In this document: positions 16,824-16,838 of the stretch, piece after piece
How the letters are laid out: each line of letters opens with the position of its first letter
How positions within the stretch are numbered: the stretch's first letter is position 1
NCBI GenBank assembly: GCA_036258055.1
Contig: DATAEK010000435.1
Location: forward strand, 1 to 16,838
Reading direction: 5' to 3'
Length of the DNA: 16,838 nt
Source of the DNA: DATAEK01 sp036258055
Lineage (GTDB): Bacteria; Acidobacteriota; Vicinamibacteria; Vicinamibacterales; 2-12-FULL-66-21
Notes under the pieces: model-generated
Told to the model about the DNA's origin: nothing
What the model saw: the letters and a program-made list of their open reading frames with translations, nothing else
Database searches by the model: none
Position numbers and translations under genes: made by a program

Positions 16824-16838
16824 TCGGCAGGCGGCACT
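16815..16838 (+). repeat. AGTCNNN heptamer array, cut by the window edge
   Basis: AGTCGAT, AGTCGGC, AGGCGGC, ACT in register. It is the same family and sense polarity as the array after the patatin gene. It overlaps the last codons of coxD, and the TAG stop forms at the junction of the first two units. Confidence 0.8.

Overview
The window is GC-rich, densely coded bacterial DNA. It has short intergenic gaps, Shine-Dalgarno-led starts and several ATGA start/stop overlaps. Protein content (MBG/YDG surface protein with a PxKF end, patatin/beta-barrel protein, form I CO dehydrogenase) and the short tandem heptamer repeats between genes suggest a Gram-negative soil-type bacterium. My best guess is an Acidobacteriota (Vicinamibacteria-like) lineage, but that is an inference from gene content and style, not from a marker gene.

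Left part (1-8175): a large repetitive secreted or surface protein enters from outside the window (MBG and YDG repeats, C-terminal PxKF domain). A group II PLP-dependent amino-acid decarboxylase follows on the + strand. Then come three minus-strand genes: an MFS transporter, a small VOC-fold protein, and a patatin-like phospholipase with a signal peptide and a C-terminal outer-membrane barrel (PlpD-like). Two families of heptanucleotide tandem repeats separate the minus-strand genes.

Right part (8441-16823): a molybdenum-hydroxylase locus. An XdhC-family gene converges on a MocA-type molybdopterin cytidylyltransferase gene. The latter diverges, across a gap holding two inverted repeats, from an operon in the order coxM-coxS-coxL-coxG-coxF(XdhC+YHS)-coxD. 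CoxL carries the AYRCSFR active-site loop that marks form I (true) aerobic Mo-Cu CO dehydrogenase, and the M-S-L order is the one typical of form I. The genes form a coherent set: MocA makes the cytosine dinucleotide form of the Mo cofactor, XdhC/CoxF handle cofactor sulfuration and insertion, CoxD is the AAA+ ATPase needed for active-site maturation, CoxG links the enzyme to the membrane quinone pool, and CoxMSL is the enzyme. coxE and further accessory genes would be expected just beyond the right edge.

The most unusual structure is not a gene. The coxS-coxL junction, normally tight, is split by 418 bp. This holds a TAGGAGG/CAGGAGG heptamer array, which supplies the coxS stop codon, followed by four imperfect copies of a 70-88 bp two-hairpin unit. 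One stem in these units shows a compensatory base change. A second heptamer family (AGTCNNN) supplies the coxD stop codon at the right edge and also lies directly after the patatin gene. No tRNA, rRNA, CRISPR array, transposase or integrase was seen.
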